Part shown: positions 32,970 through 40,666 of the stretch, one piece after another | Layout of the letters: every line of letters starts with the position of its first letter | How positions within the stretch are numbered: the stretch's first letter is position 1 | Source: UQRS01 sp964481575 | GTDB lineage: Bacteria > Bacillota > Clostridia > Oscillospirales > Acutalibacteraceae | Direction: 5' to 3' | Length of the DNA stretch: 64,000 bases | NCBI GenBank assembly: GCA_964481575.1 | Contig: CAYZTR010000005.1 | Location: forward strand, 1 to 64,000 | Translations under genes and position numbers: made by a program | The notes under the pieces: model-generated | Told to the model about the DNA's origin: nothing | The model's database searches: none | The model's input: only the letters and a program-made list of their open reading frames with translations

Positions 32970-33599
32970 TTATCCGAAAATCGTGGAATGCAGCTGGAAC
33001 TTGATTTCATCTGCATTCTCCTCCAGCAACGCTTCAAAGGTACAGTTCTGCTGAATATCTCCATACTGCATAATAAAGCCGCTGGGGATATCCGCCGGAT
33101 CCCCAAGGGTGATGTGCCAATCGGAATCTGTACCAGTGGGATAAGCATTGGCCGAAGCATCACGCTTGCCTAAGGCCTCGTTGACACGATCCAGAAAACC
33201 GTTGGGCAACCGGGCCAGATCCGCATGATTCAGCCGCAGCACGCCGCCAACCTGGCTACACTGGTTCAGAACCAAAGCTTCTATGGCAGCAAAATACTGT
33301 TCTGTAGGCAAGGACTTTAAAGATGCAAGTGCCGCATCCATAACCTGCCGAACAGCCTTGGTCTTTGCCTCCAAAACAGCCTTTTTACCGGCGGCCTCAG
33401 CCCCCGACTTTGCCTGCTCCAGATTGGCGTCACAGCGCCGCCGGGCATCAGCCACGGTCGCCTCAAAAGCAGCATCTGCTTGCTGATTGGCAACCGACAA
33501 TATCTCCTGTACCTTTTCCCCGGTTTCCAGGGCGATTTGCTCCAGTTCTTTGGCGTTTTCCGCCTGAATTTTTTCGATTATTTTATCCAATCCGCCCAT
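32970..33599 (-). CDS. ntpE: V-type ATPase subunit E
   Basis: The 209-residue protein has a long N-terminal helix rich in Ala, Glu and Lys (IIEKIQAENAKELEQIALE onward) and a compact C-terminal domain. This is the peripheral stalk subunit E, which pairs with the small G/H-type subunit to hold the head still. It follows ntpK by 22 bases. Confidence 0.88.
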   Translation of the reverse strand: MGGLDKIIEKIQAENAKELEQIALETGEKVQEILSVANQQADAAFEATVADARRRCDANLEQAKSGAEAAGKKAVLEAKTKAVRQVMDAALASLKSLPTEQYFAAIEALVLNQCSQVGGVLRLNHADLARLPNGFLDRVNEALGKRDASANAYPTGTDSDWHITLGDPADIPSGFIMQYGDIQQNCTFEALLEENADEIKFQLHSTIFG

Positions 33600-33621
33600 G
33601 GTCGTCTCCTCTCGGTCGGTA

Positions 33622-34110
33622 TCAATGAATATTGACGATCATCAGAATGGAAATCAAAAGAGCCAGAATGGCGTAAGTTTCCACCATGGCCGCCATGATA
33701 ATAGCCTTACCGGAATGTTCCGGCTTTTTGGCAACAATACCGACACCGGCTGCTGCCGCGCGGCCCTGCGCAATGGCAGAAAACAGGCCGGCAATGGCCA
33801 TGGGTAAACAAGCAAAGAGATACTTCAAACCGACCTCTGTAGTAATGGTTTCTGCACTGCCGTTCAAAAAGCCGATATTGGCCATCACCAAAACGGCAAC
33901 CAGCAAACCGTAGAGACCCTGTGTACCGGGCAGCAGCTGCAAAATCAGGCATTTGGAAAACTTACCGGGATCTTCAGAAACGACACCGGCCGCAGCTTCA
34001 CCAACCAGACCAACACCTCTGGCTGAACCGACACCGGCCATTAAAGCAGCCAAAGCTGCTCCCAATACCGCCAGGGCAATCCCCAAATTTGCAGAAATAA
34101 ACGCTTCCAT
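33622..34110 (-). CDS. ntpK: V-type ATPase proteolipid subunit K with sodium-binding residues
   Basis: The 162-residue proteolipid has four membrane helices in two hairpins, the 16-kDa form. The ion site of the Enterococcus hirae sodium pump is matched: LPGTQGLYG (Thr63, Gln64), AIAQGRAAAAG (Gln115) and the ion-carrying Glu144 in MVETYAILAL. This points to sodium rather than protons as coupling ion. It lies directly before ntpI's stop with no gap, so the two are tightly linked. Confidence 0.95.
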   Translation of the reverse strand: MEAFISANLGIALAVLGAALAALMAGVGSARGVGLVGEAAAGVVSEDPGKFSKCLILQLLPGTQGLYGLLVAVLVMANIGFLNGSAETITTEVGLKYLFACLPMAIAGLFSAIAQGRAAAAGVGIVAKKPEHSGKAIIMAAMVETYAILALLISILMIVNIH

Positions 34111-36102
34111 TTATGACTCCTCCTTGAATTTGTAATACTTGGTATTGACACCAAAGGGTCGGAAGGCTCTGCCTCCGCCCTCGTAAAACTTACCGAACAT
34201 CTCCACAAACATGAGACGGTCGCTGTGGACATAAGCACCCAGCAAATTGATGGCCAGATTGGCAATATGCCCTACAATGAAGATCAACGTGAATAAAATT
34301 CCGCCAAACACCGTATTTTTCCCGTCCACCATACCGCAAACCAGATTGATCACATAGGCAATCTGTCCTGTGGCCAGGCCCAGAGCCAGCAATCGGGAAT
34401 AAGAAAGAATATCCCCCAGATAGCCGGTGGCAGTGTTGTAAAGTGCGTACAACCCGCCGAAGAAACGGGCAAAAATATTTTTGCTGCTGCGGCTGCCGGT
34501 CAAAACAATGAGCACCACACCTACCAGCGCCAGCCATTTTCCGATGGCCATAGACCAGGCCGGCATGGGGGAAAGAACATTGCCCGCCAGCGGCGCCGCA
34601 CCTGCCACCGTCAGAAAGACCGGCACATTGTCCAGAATGGCATCCAGCCGGTGACCCTGCCGCCAGGTGTTCCAAAGGTTTACACCGACACCCACAAACA
34701 GGTGGATAATTCCCAGCAGAAAGCAAAACAGCAAAAGCCGAACCGGATCATTGATCGGTTCGAACCAGAGGGCAGTAGAGCCTTCTCCGCTTTTGCCGAA
34801 AAAGGTTTTGGCAATCTGCTGGGGCGCATTGCCGAACCAGCTGCCAAACAAGGCCCCCCAGAACAGGGTAGAAATACCGCAGTTGCGAAACATGGTCAAG
34901 GATCGGCGCATAGGCTTCTCCAGAGTAAATTTCGCAAGGGCAAAAGAACATCCCAACACCATCAGCAGCCCATACCCTGCATCAGACAGCATCATGCCGA
35001 AAAAGAGATAATAAAAAAAGGACATGACAGGGTTGGGATCCACATCCCGTTTACCAGGCAAGGCATACATTTCGGTGATTCCTTCCACCGGGGCCACAAA
35101 CCGGTTGTTTTCCAACAAAACCGGAACGTCTTCTTCCGGATCCGGATCTGTAATCGTCAGGGTCAAATCAAACCGTTCTTCCAGCTCCTGGCGCAGCTTA
35201 GGCACATCCTTAGCCGCAATATACCCAGTCAGCACAAAGGTATTTTGCGTCAACCCCACCTTGGCCAGCTGCTGATACTTTTCCTTTCGAACTGTTAAAT
35301 AATCAATCTCAAACTGAATTTTGCTCCGTTCCGGGGCAAACGCTTTGATTTTTTCCGTGTTTTCAGTAATACGCTGCCGACAGGCATCAATCTCCTTTTG
35401 GTAACGATCCATCCGCACCTGCGGCGGATGTTTGGTAGGATCCGAGGGAAACACAAATCCCAGATCCCGCAGCGCATTCAAAACCGATTCTTCTTCCCCT
35501 CGCATGCAATGCACGGTAACGCAGGTTTGCTCCTTGTATGCGGCAATCACCTGCACCTCCAACGCATCTACCTGGGGAATGGCCCGGGCCAGGGCAGCCA
35601 GCAAATCCGACTCGGTCCAATTATTAGGCAGAATACCGACGTAGCACACGGTGTATTTGCTGCCACGGTACTGCATGGGAATATCCAGGGGCAACCAGAT
35701 CCGCAGGGAGTCCATCAGCGTCTCATTGCGGACAATGGTAGCTTTATCTTCTCCAATCTGCTTGTGCAATGCCAGAATTTTGTAGCAGATAGAAAGGTTG
35801 GAATCTGATTCGGTAACCCGCCGGCCAAATTCGTGCTTTTCCACCGGCGTTCGCCCATTCAAGGAGGAAAGCAATCCGACTTTTTCCGGAGCGTATTGAT
35901 CCAAAATCTCCAGAGCCTGGATGGCCGTATTGCAGTGCTTGTCAAACTGGGAAACACTGGAAGCCGTGTTCAACCGGGCCAGTTCCGGATCCTCCACTTC
36001 AGTCACTTCTACAACGCCACGGCGCTGCAGCCGTTCCATAATCTTCTTCCGATCCGGCAGCAAAGCAATCAGTTCAATTTTCTGCATTTTTAGTTTTGGC
36101 AA
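34111..36102 (-). CDS. ntpI: V-type ATPase membrane subunit I
   Basis: The 663-residue protein has a cytoplasmic half (about 1-340, largely coiled coil) and a C-terminal half with seven or eight membrane helices, including the SYSRLLALGLATGQIAYVIN segment whose Arg lines the ion path. It is the stator part facing the K ring. The start is probably TTG at 36102, because GGAGGTG lies 8 bases before it; the next ATG (36087) is too far from a ribosome-binding site. Confidence 0.93.
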   Translation of the reverse strand: MPKLKMQKIELIALLPDRKKIMERLQRRGVVEVTEVEDPELARLNTASSVSQFDKHCNTAIQALEILDQYAPEKVGLLSSLNGRTPVEKHEFGRRVTESDSNLSICYKILALHKQIGEDKATIVRNETLMDSLRIWLPLDIPMQYRGSKYTVCYVGILPNNWTESDLLAALARAIPQVDALEVQVIAAYKEQTCVTVHCMRGEEESVLNALRDLGFVFPSDPTKHPPQVRMDRYQKEIDACRQRITENTEKIKAFAPERSKIQFEIDYLTVRKEKYQQLAKVGLTQNTFVLTGYIAAKDVPKLRQELEERFDLTLTITDPDPEEDVPVLLENNRFVAPVEGITEMYALPGKRDVDPNPVMSFFYYLFFGMMLSDAGYGLLMVLGCSFALAKFTLEKPMRRSLTMFRNCGISTLFWGALFGSWFGNAPQQIAKTFFGKSGEGSTALWFEPINDPVRLLLFCFLLGIIHLFVGVGVNLWNTWRQGHRLDAILDNVPVFLTVAGAAPLAGNVLSPMPAWSMAIGKWLALVGVVLIVLTGSRSSKNIFARFFGGLYALYNTATGYLGDILSYSRLLALGLATGQIAYVINLVCGMVDGKNTVFGGILFTLIFIVGHIANLAINLLGAYVHSDRLMFVEMFGKFYEGGGRAFRPFGVNTKYYKFKEES

Positions 36103-36135
36103 AAATCTTCACCTCCAATGCCGGGAAAAACCGGC

Positions 36136-36453
36136 TTATTGCTGTGGGATCAGCAGAGAAAGCACCAGATCAATCCCCTTCTGCCTATTTTTCTCGGCCA
36201 GCGCTTCCACTTGCGCAACCTTAGCCGCTGCTTCCTCACAGGCAGCAGCATAAACAGAGGCCACTGCCTTCCGGTTTTCTTCCAGCAAATCAGCCGATGC
36301 CTGTTCAGCCCGTTGCCTGCCGTCTGCCAGAATAGTATCCGCATGATTCTTGGCGCTGGCCAATTCGGCCTCCGCCTGTTCCCGGGCGGCACACACCTGT
36401 TCCTGCGCCTGTTGTTCGGCAGCCAGGATTCTGGCGACCGTTTCCGAAGCCAT
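36136..36453 (-). CDS. ntpF: V-type ATPase peripheral stalk subunit G/H
   Basis: The 105-residue protein is almost entirely a charged, Ala-rich helix (AAEQQAQEQVCAAREQAEAE), as expected of the peripheral stalk partner of subunit E. I chose ATG 36453 (MASETVARIL) because GGAGTGA is 8 bases upstream; an earlier in-frame frame start has none. First gene of the nine-gene operon. Confidence 0.85.
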   Translation of the reverse strand: MASETVARILAAEQQAQEQVCAAREQAEAELASAKNHADTILADGRQRAEQASADLLEENRKAVASVYAAACEEAAAKVAQVEALAEKNRQKGIDLVLSLLIPQQ

Positions 36454-36550
36454 GGGATCATCACTCCTTTCCCGGAAAACCGTTTCCGGATCACAAAACA
36501 TATACTACTATAATATCCAATATTCCCAAAAGCATGAAAGAGAATATAGA

Positions 36551-36616
36551 AAGTCCCGAAGGAAGAACTTCGGTAAACTTTCCCAATATTATACTACTCT
36601 TTTTCAGTAAAATCAA
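36551..36616 (-). promoter_or_regulatory. Promoter and leader hairpin of the V-ATPase operon
   Basis: The reverse strand has TTGATT (36611-36616), a 17-base spacer and TATAAT (36588-36593). Right after the start site is a hairpin (AAAGT..CCGAAG / CTTCGG..ACTTT, about 36551-36585). The rest of the leader down to 36454 has a second AT-rich TATAGT but no gene. Confidence 0.6.
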
Positions 36617-36745
36617 TTAATAATTTCTAAATATTCAAGTCATAATGTTAATTTTTTGTTAATCGTGTACAAACATAGGCAAAACATGTCTTTCTTGTCT
36701 AAAAAAGCAAAAAACTTCCCTGGACCCCTGGGGGGTACAGAGCAG

Positions 36746-37121
36746 TCAATTAAATTTTTGAGCCAAAATGCACTTGCACAACAGGACAACATCCGTGATA
36801 GACAAGGAATTGTCTCCGTTCAAATCACCGCGCTGATCGAATTGGCCAGTAGGATTCTGGGAATCCACATTTCCAACATAGGCGATCCCCGGATCAGAAC
36901 CATAGAACATCTTAATAAGCGCCGGCAACCCGCAGCAACTTGCCGAATTCCACCTGGTCAGTATCCGCCTCCGGCGGGGTTACGTCCTCCTGAAACGCAT
37001 CATCTGGTGTGGTTACCATACCACCATCCCCGTTAATCACGGCGGCAGATGCCGACAAAACAGACAGGCTCAAGCTGAGCACCAGCAGAACCGACATCAA
37101 CATTGTAAACAATTTTTTCAT
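36746..37121 (-). pseudogene. Small secreted dockerin-like protein, frameshifted
   Basis: The 5' part (37121 to about 36920) encodes a signal peptide (MKKLFTMLMSVLLVLSLSLS) and INGDGGMVTTPDD, then stops at TAA 36912-36914. The 3' part, shifted by one base near 36915-36930, continues with ALIKMFYGSDPG and a single calcium repeat GDLNGDNSLSITDVVLLCK. Joined, they would make about 122 residues, so a one-base indel has probably broken the gene. The Arg of the dockerin helix is replaced by Cys. A programmed frameshift is possible but no slippery run is evident. Confidence 0.6.
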
Positions 37122-37153
37122 TCAAAACACCTCTCCATTTATTGAATTAATTT

Positions 37154-38035
37154 TTAGGGTGCATCCTGCGGATCTGCACGACGCTTTCCCCTGCCGCCTT
37201 TGGCTATGCTTCTGGTGCCGAGAATAATCAGTAACACCACCAAAAACACAACACAGACGCCGATCACAATCCAAAGACCAAGGGGATTGGTGGCCCACTG
37301 AACCTCCGCACCTGTCAGCGCATCATTGCCGTCCGCAAAAGTAATGGCCTTCCACTGATCCTCTGTTCCCACGAAATGTACAGTGGTCAAATCATTACAG
37401 CCAAAGAAAGCGTTTTCCCTGATTTCGGTAACCGAATCCGGAATGGTAATTTCCGTAATGCCGGACATGGCAAAGGCATTGGCGCCAATGGCAAACACCT
37501 TTTGGCCACCCAACATGCCCGGGATCTCCACCGTTGTAGAAATACCGGTGTAACCGGTAATGGTCACCCCATCCTCTGTAATGATATAAGAAAAGTCACC
37601 GGAGACATATAGCTTATCAGAAGATGTAGCGGACTCTGAAACACTGCCCTCCGACGCGGTGGTCGGAGCACTGTCAGCGTCAAATTCAAAGTCTCCGTCA
37701 TCAATAATGATCACAGTGGTATCCTCGCCATCCGAAGCGTTCGTCCCGGAAGCAACAGAGGCAGTGCTGTTAGCAGTGGAAGAAACAGCGGTCTGAGTAC
37801 CGCCAGTGCTTTGCCCCACAGAGGAATCCGCATCAAATACATCATCATCCGTATCTGCCACGCTGGAACCTGTGACAGAAGAAACAGCGGAAGAAGAGAC
37901 ATCAGACGGTGATTCATCGGTAGTATAGGTTCCACCGTCCCCCACCACAATGGCAGCCGAAGCAGAAAAACAAAATACAACAAAATAAGCCAGCAGCAAA
38001 CAAACCGCCATAGCCAGAGAAATTTTCTTGGTCAT
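37154..38035 (-). CDS. Surface protein with BspA-type leucine-rich repeats and C-terminal membrane anchor
   Basis: The 293-residue protein has a signal peptide (1-27), then the motif AAIVVGDGGTYTT, and a long Ser/Thr/Asp-rich linker. BspA/LRR_5 repeats follow (IGANAFAMSGITEITIPDSV and TEIRENAFFGCNDLTTVHF), then one membrane helix (about 255-280) and a basic RGKRRAD tail inside the cell. It is therefore displayed outside and anchored. Its post-signal motif matches that of the broken dockerin gene downstream (AAVINGDGGMVTT). ATG 38035 has AAGGAATG upstream. Probably co-transcribed with the 65-residue protein before it. Role unknown. Confidence 0.75.
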   Translation of the reverse strand: MTKKISLAMAVCLLLAYFVVFCFSASAAIVVGDGGTYTTDESPSDVSSSAVSSVTGSSVADTDDDVFDADSSVGQSTGGTQTAVSSTANSTASVASGTNASDGEDTTVIIIDDGDFEFDADSAPTTASEGSVSESATSSDKLYVSGDFSYIITEDGVTITGYTGISTTVEIPGMLGGQKVFAIGANAFAMSGITEITIPDSVTEIRENAFFGCNDLTTVHFVGTEDQWKAITFADGNDALTGAEVQWATNPLGLWIVIGVCVVFLVVLLIILGTRSIAKGGRGKRRADPQDAP

Positions 38036-38076
38036 GTAACACATTCCTTTCCGTTGATTGCAGTAGACCTGGGGCT

Positions 38077-38274
38077 TTACGCCTTCCGGGCAGAGGCATG
38101 CAGACGGTCGACCCAATCCTCATCGTAAACTTCAGGTGCCGGTTTCAGGTGACGAAGCCGCAAAGCGCCCATTGCAACAAATACAGTAGATACCACCGAA
38201 CAAACCGCAACAACAGCAGCGGCAATGGCAACAATGACTTTCCAGTATTGCTTTAAAAATGAAAAAATCCACAT
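38077..38274 (-). CDS. Small single-pass membrane protein
   Basis: The 65-residue protein starts MWIFSFLKQYWK and has one hydrophobic helix (VIVAIAAAVVAVCSVVSTVF, about 13-32) followed by a charged tail. I see no family match. ATG 38274 has AAGGAAG about 10 bases before it. It is first behind a strong promoter and 41 bases ahead of the LRR surface protein gene. Confidence 0.6.
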   Translation of the reverse strand: MWIFSFLKQYWKVIVAIAAAVVAVCSVVSTVFVAMGALRLRHLKPAPEVYDEDWVDRLHASARKA

Positions 38275-38322
38275 GATGGCAACGCTTCCTTTCAACCCGA
38301 CATGGGTACATTTTATAAGAAT

Positions 38323-38362
38323 ATTATATTTTTTAAACAGATGATTGTCAAGTGATTGTCAA
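38323..38362 (-). promoter_or_regulatory. Strong sigma-A promoter with a doubled -35 box
   Basis: The reverse strand has TTGACA (38346-38351), a 17-base spacer and TATAAT (38323-38328). A second TTGACA lies 11 bases upstream (38357-38362), made by a tandem repeat of GATTGTCAAGT. It should drive the small membrane protein and LRR surface protein genes. Confidence 0.75.
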
Positions 38363-38459
38363 GTGATTTTTAGTAAACCATGCAAAAATGGCCAGATACA
38401 TCTCTCAGGTTTTAAACAGAATCACAAAAATTCACAGCTTGTGGCGGATAACACAGGGG

Positions 38460-38681
38460 TCAATCTTTCTGCTGGTTTTCCTCAGGAGAAGGCGCTTTTG
38501 GCCCACTCCCCTGTTCAGCAGAAACCTGCTTTCGGCTACGAAACAGGACAACCACCATAACAACGAGAATCACAATACCAATTCCGCAAAGAAGAATACC
38601 GATCCCCATATTGCCAAGGTTCAGGCCAAAGAAGCCGACAGCAAAGACCAGCACAGCCATTAAAAACAGAATGATTTCCAT
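38460..38681 (-). CDS. Small two-helix membrane protein
   Basis: The 73-residue protein has two hydrophobic helices (about 2-20 and 25-47) and a polar Gln/Pro-rich tail (SPEENQQKD). No family was recognised. A good AAGGAGG site lies 8 bases before ATG 38681, and the gene is 12 bases after the type II membrane protein gene upstream, so the two are likely co-transcribed. Confidence 0.6.
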   Translation of the reverse strand: MEIILFLMAVLVFAVGFFGLNLGNMGIGILLCGIGIVILVVMVVVLFRSRKQVSAEQGSGPKAPSPEENQQKD

Positions 38682-38693
38682 TGTGCATCCTCC

Positions 38694-39704
38694 TTACTCA
38701 ATCCATTGAAAAACGAATTCCGCCGTATATGTAGTATCGGCAGCCGTTACGGTAACCGTTGCCGAATATCCCTCAAAGTTACCGGTATAACTCCCGGTCT
38801 GGGAAAGGCCGGATAAAAACTGATAAAACCCTGTATCCGTCATATCTCCCGACACCGATTTCAGCAACAATGCACCAAGCTGAGCCAGTTCGGTCTGGCT
38901 GGCAGCATTCCGAATCGTACCAGTGAAGCCGGATTTATCCTTTTGATAAGAGATGCTGAACAACACACCGGACCCATAGGTTTTAAAAACGCTGGCTGAT
39001 GAGGAACCCTCGCTGACGTGAAGATCATCTGCCAGGGTGTAAGGATAGCCAAAAACAGTTGCAGCACGATCAAAACAATCCGCCACATTGGCGGCCTGCC
39101 AGACATCGTCACCGTCTGTATCGGAATGCAGGTATTCCGAATAAGTAGTGGCATAGGGATCCACCCCGTCGTCCGTCAAGGTAGAAGTGCCGTACAATTC
39201 AGAGGATGTGGCATCCGACGCGCTCTCCTCCGGACTGACAACAATCTCCGATGCTGTTACCGTTTCCGATGAAGTGTTATTATCCGGAATGGGGCTTTCC
39301 AGATTTTGGATGGCCTGATCGTCCGCTACAGCGAAGGGAACGCTGGAAGTATTCTGACTTCCATTACCCTTGAAGCGCGGAAAAGACAGCCAAAGTAATA
39401 CCACCGCAGCTACCAGCAGCACCCCGATCAACAAAACCACCTTTTGCCGATGCTTTTTTTCCGCAACCGGATCCAACAGAATCCCATCCGCATCCGAGGG
39501 ATCTGATGATAACTGGGATGCACAGTTGCCATCCGCTCCGGTATCCCCTGGTATTTCCGATCCCTGCAAGGGCGGCATTTCCTCTGCGGAATCCAATCCG
39601 CGGGAAGTTTCCTTCTCACCTGCCGGATCCTGTACCCCAGCATGGGATGCCGAAGTTTCCTGTGTCAAAGAAGAATCTATCTCCAGCGATTTATCCTGCT
39701 TCAT
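38694..39704 (-). CDS. Type II membrane protein with Ser/Thr-rich stalk
   Basis: The 336-residue protein has an acidic cytoplasmic region (about 1-85), one membrane helix (VVLLIGVLLVAAVVLLWLSF, about 88-107), a Ser/Thr/Glu-rich stalk and an extracellular domain of about 150 residues (ATVFGYPYTLADDLHVSEG onward, ending in YTAEFVFQWIE). No family was recognised. ATG 39704 was chosen over an upstream GTG because AGAGGTG is 6 bases before it. It shares its build, though not its sequence, with the protein at 40667-42118. Confidence 0.65.
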   Translation of the reverse strand: MKQDKSLEIDSSLTQETSASHAGVQDPAGEKETSRGLDSAEEMPPLQGSEIPGDTGADGNCASQLSSDPSDADGILLDPVAEKKHRQKVVLLIGVLLVAAVVLLWLSFPRFKGNGSQNTSSVPFAVADDQAIQNLESPIPDNNTSSETVTASEIVVSPEESASDATSSELYGTSTLTDDGVDPYATTYSEYLHSDTDGDDVWQAANVADCFDRAATVFGYPYTLADDLHVSEGSSSASVFKTYGSGVLFSISYQKDKSGFTGTIRNAASQTELAQLGALLLKSVSGDMTDTGFYQFLSGLSQTGSYTGNFEGYSATVTVTAADTTYTAEFVFQWIE

Positions 39705-39752
39705 TTGCTTCACCTCTTTGCTATGTAATGCACGTCTATCTGGCGTATTAGT

Positions 39753-39787
39753 AAAAAGCAGTGCGGCGTACCGATATGCCGCACTGC
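39753..39787 (-). terminator. Terminator of yebC
   Basis: A perfect 10-bp stem (GCAGTGCGGC / GCCGCACTGC) is followed on the reverse strand by TTTTTA, 10 bases after the yebC stop. Confidence 0.85.
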
Positions 39788-39796
39788 AAATCCAGC

Positions 39797-40528
39797 TTAT
39801 TCTTCCGGCATCTCCCAGTTATGCCAGACGTTCTGCACGTCATCATTTTCCTCCAGCACATCCAGCAGCTTTTCCATCTTTTCCACAGCCTCAGGATCCT
39901 CCAGAACGGTGGTCGTGGCAGCCACATACATGGGTTCAGCGGTAATAAAAGTATAACCGGCGGTCTCCAAAGCATCCCGCACAGGACCAATTCCATTGGG
40001 ATCGGTGACAATCCGGAACACATCTCCGTCCGAATTAAAATCCTCCGCACCAGCATCCAGCGCCGCCATCATAACTTCTTCCTCGTCTAGACCCTCCGCT
40101 TCAATCTCGATAATACCCTGACGGTTGAACATAAACATCACCGAGCCGGGCTGCCCCATGTTTCCGCCGTACTTATCAAAATAATGGCGCAAATCACCGG
40201 CTGTCCGATTTCGATTGTCAGTCAGGGCCTCCACCACAACAGCAACACCGTTGGGACCGTAGCCTTCATATACGATGTCCTCGTAATTGGTGCTGTCTCC
40301 TTCCCCGGCGGCCTTTTTAATAATCCGCTCAATATTATCATTGGGAACGTTGGCAGCCTTGGCTTTGGCAATCACATCCCGCAGCTTTGCATTGTTGTTG
40401 GGGTCGGAACCGCCGGCCTTGACGATCACCGCAATTTCACGGCCGATCTTGGTGAACACCTTGGCCCGGGCCTGATCCGTCTTTTCTTTTTTCCGTTTAA
40501 TATTGTTCCATTTAGAATGTCCAGACAT
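39797..40528 (-). CDS. yebC: YebC/PmpR/TACO1 family protein
   Basis: The 243-residue protein carries the family signature SGHSKWNNIKRKKEKTD at its start and the usual length. Members act as DNA-binding regulators or, as shown recently for some, help ribosomes pass stalling sequences. GAGCATTCCCGA-ATG gives a clear start. It has its own promoter and terminator and is unrelated to the membrane proteins on either side. Confidence 0.95.
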   Translation of the reverse strand: MSGHSKWNNIKRKKEKTDQARAKVFTKIGREIAVIVKAGGSDPNNNAKLRDVIAKAKAANVPNDNIERIIKKAAGEGDSTNYEDIVYEGYGPNGVAVVVEALTDNRNRTAGDLRHYFDKYGGNMGQPGSVMFMFNRQGIIEIEAEGLDEEEVMMAALDAGAEDFNSDGDVFRIVTDPNGIGPVRDALETAGYTFITAEPMYVAATTTVLEDPEAVEKMEKLLDVLEENDDVQNVWHNWEMPEE

Positions 40529-40579
40529 TCGGGAATGCTCCTTTCTGCGTCAAAGCGCAGTGAATATGTTAACAGAGAT

Positions 40580-40608
40580 ATTGTATCACAGCTTTCAGCA
40601 AATTACAA
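40580..40608 (-). promoter_or_regulatory. Promoter of yebC
   Basis: The reverse strand has TTGTAA (40603-40608), a 17-base spacer and TACAAT (40580-40585), about 50 bases before the yebC start. Confidence 0.65.
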
Positions 40609-40666
40609 GCCCAGCCGAAAAAATATAACCGTTTCCGGAAAAGCAGGATGTTTTTCGGTGCGGCTA

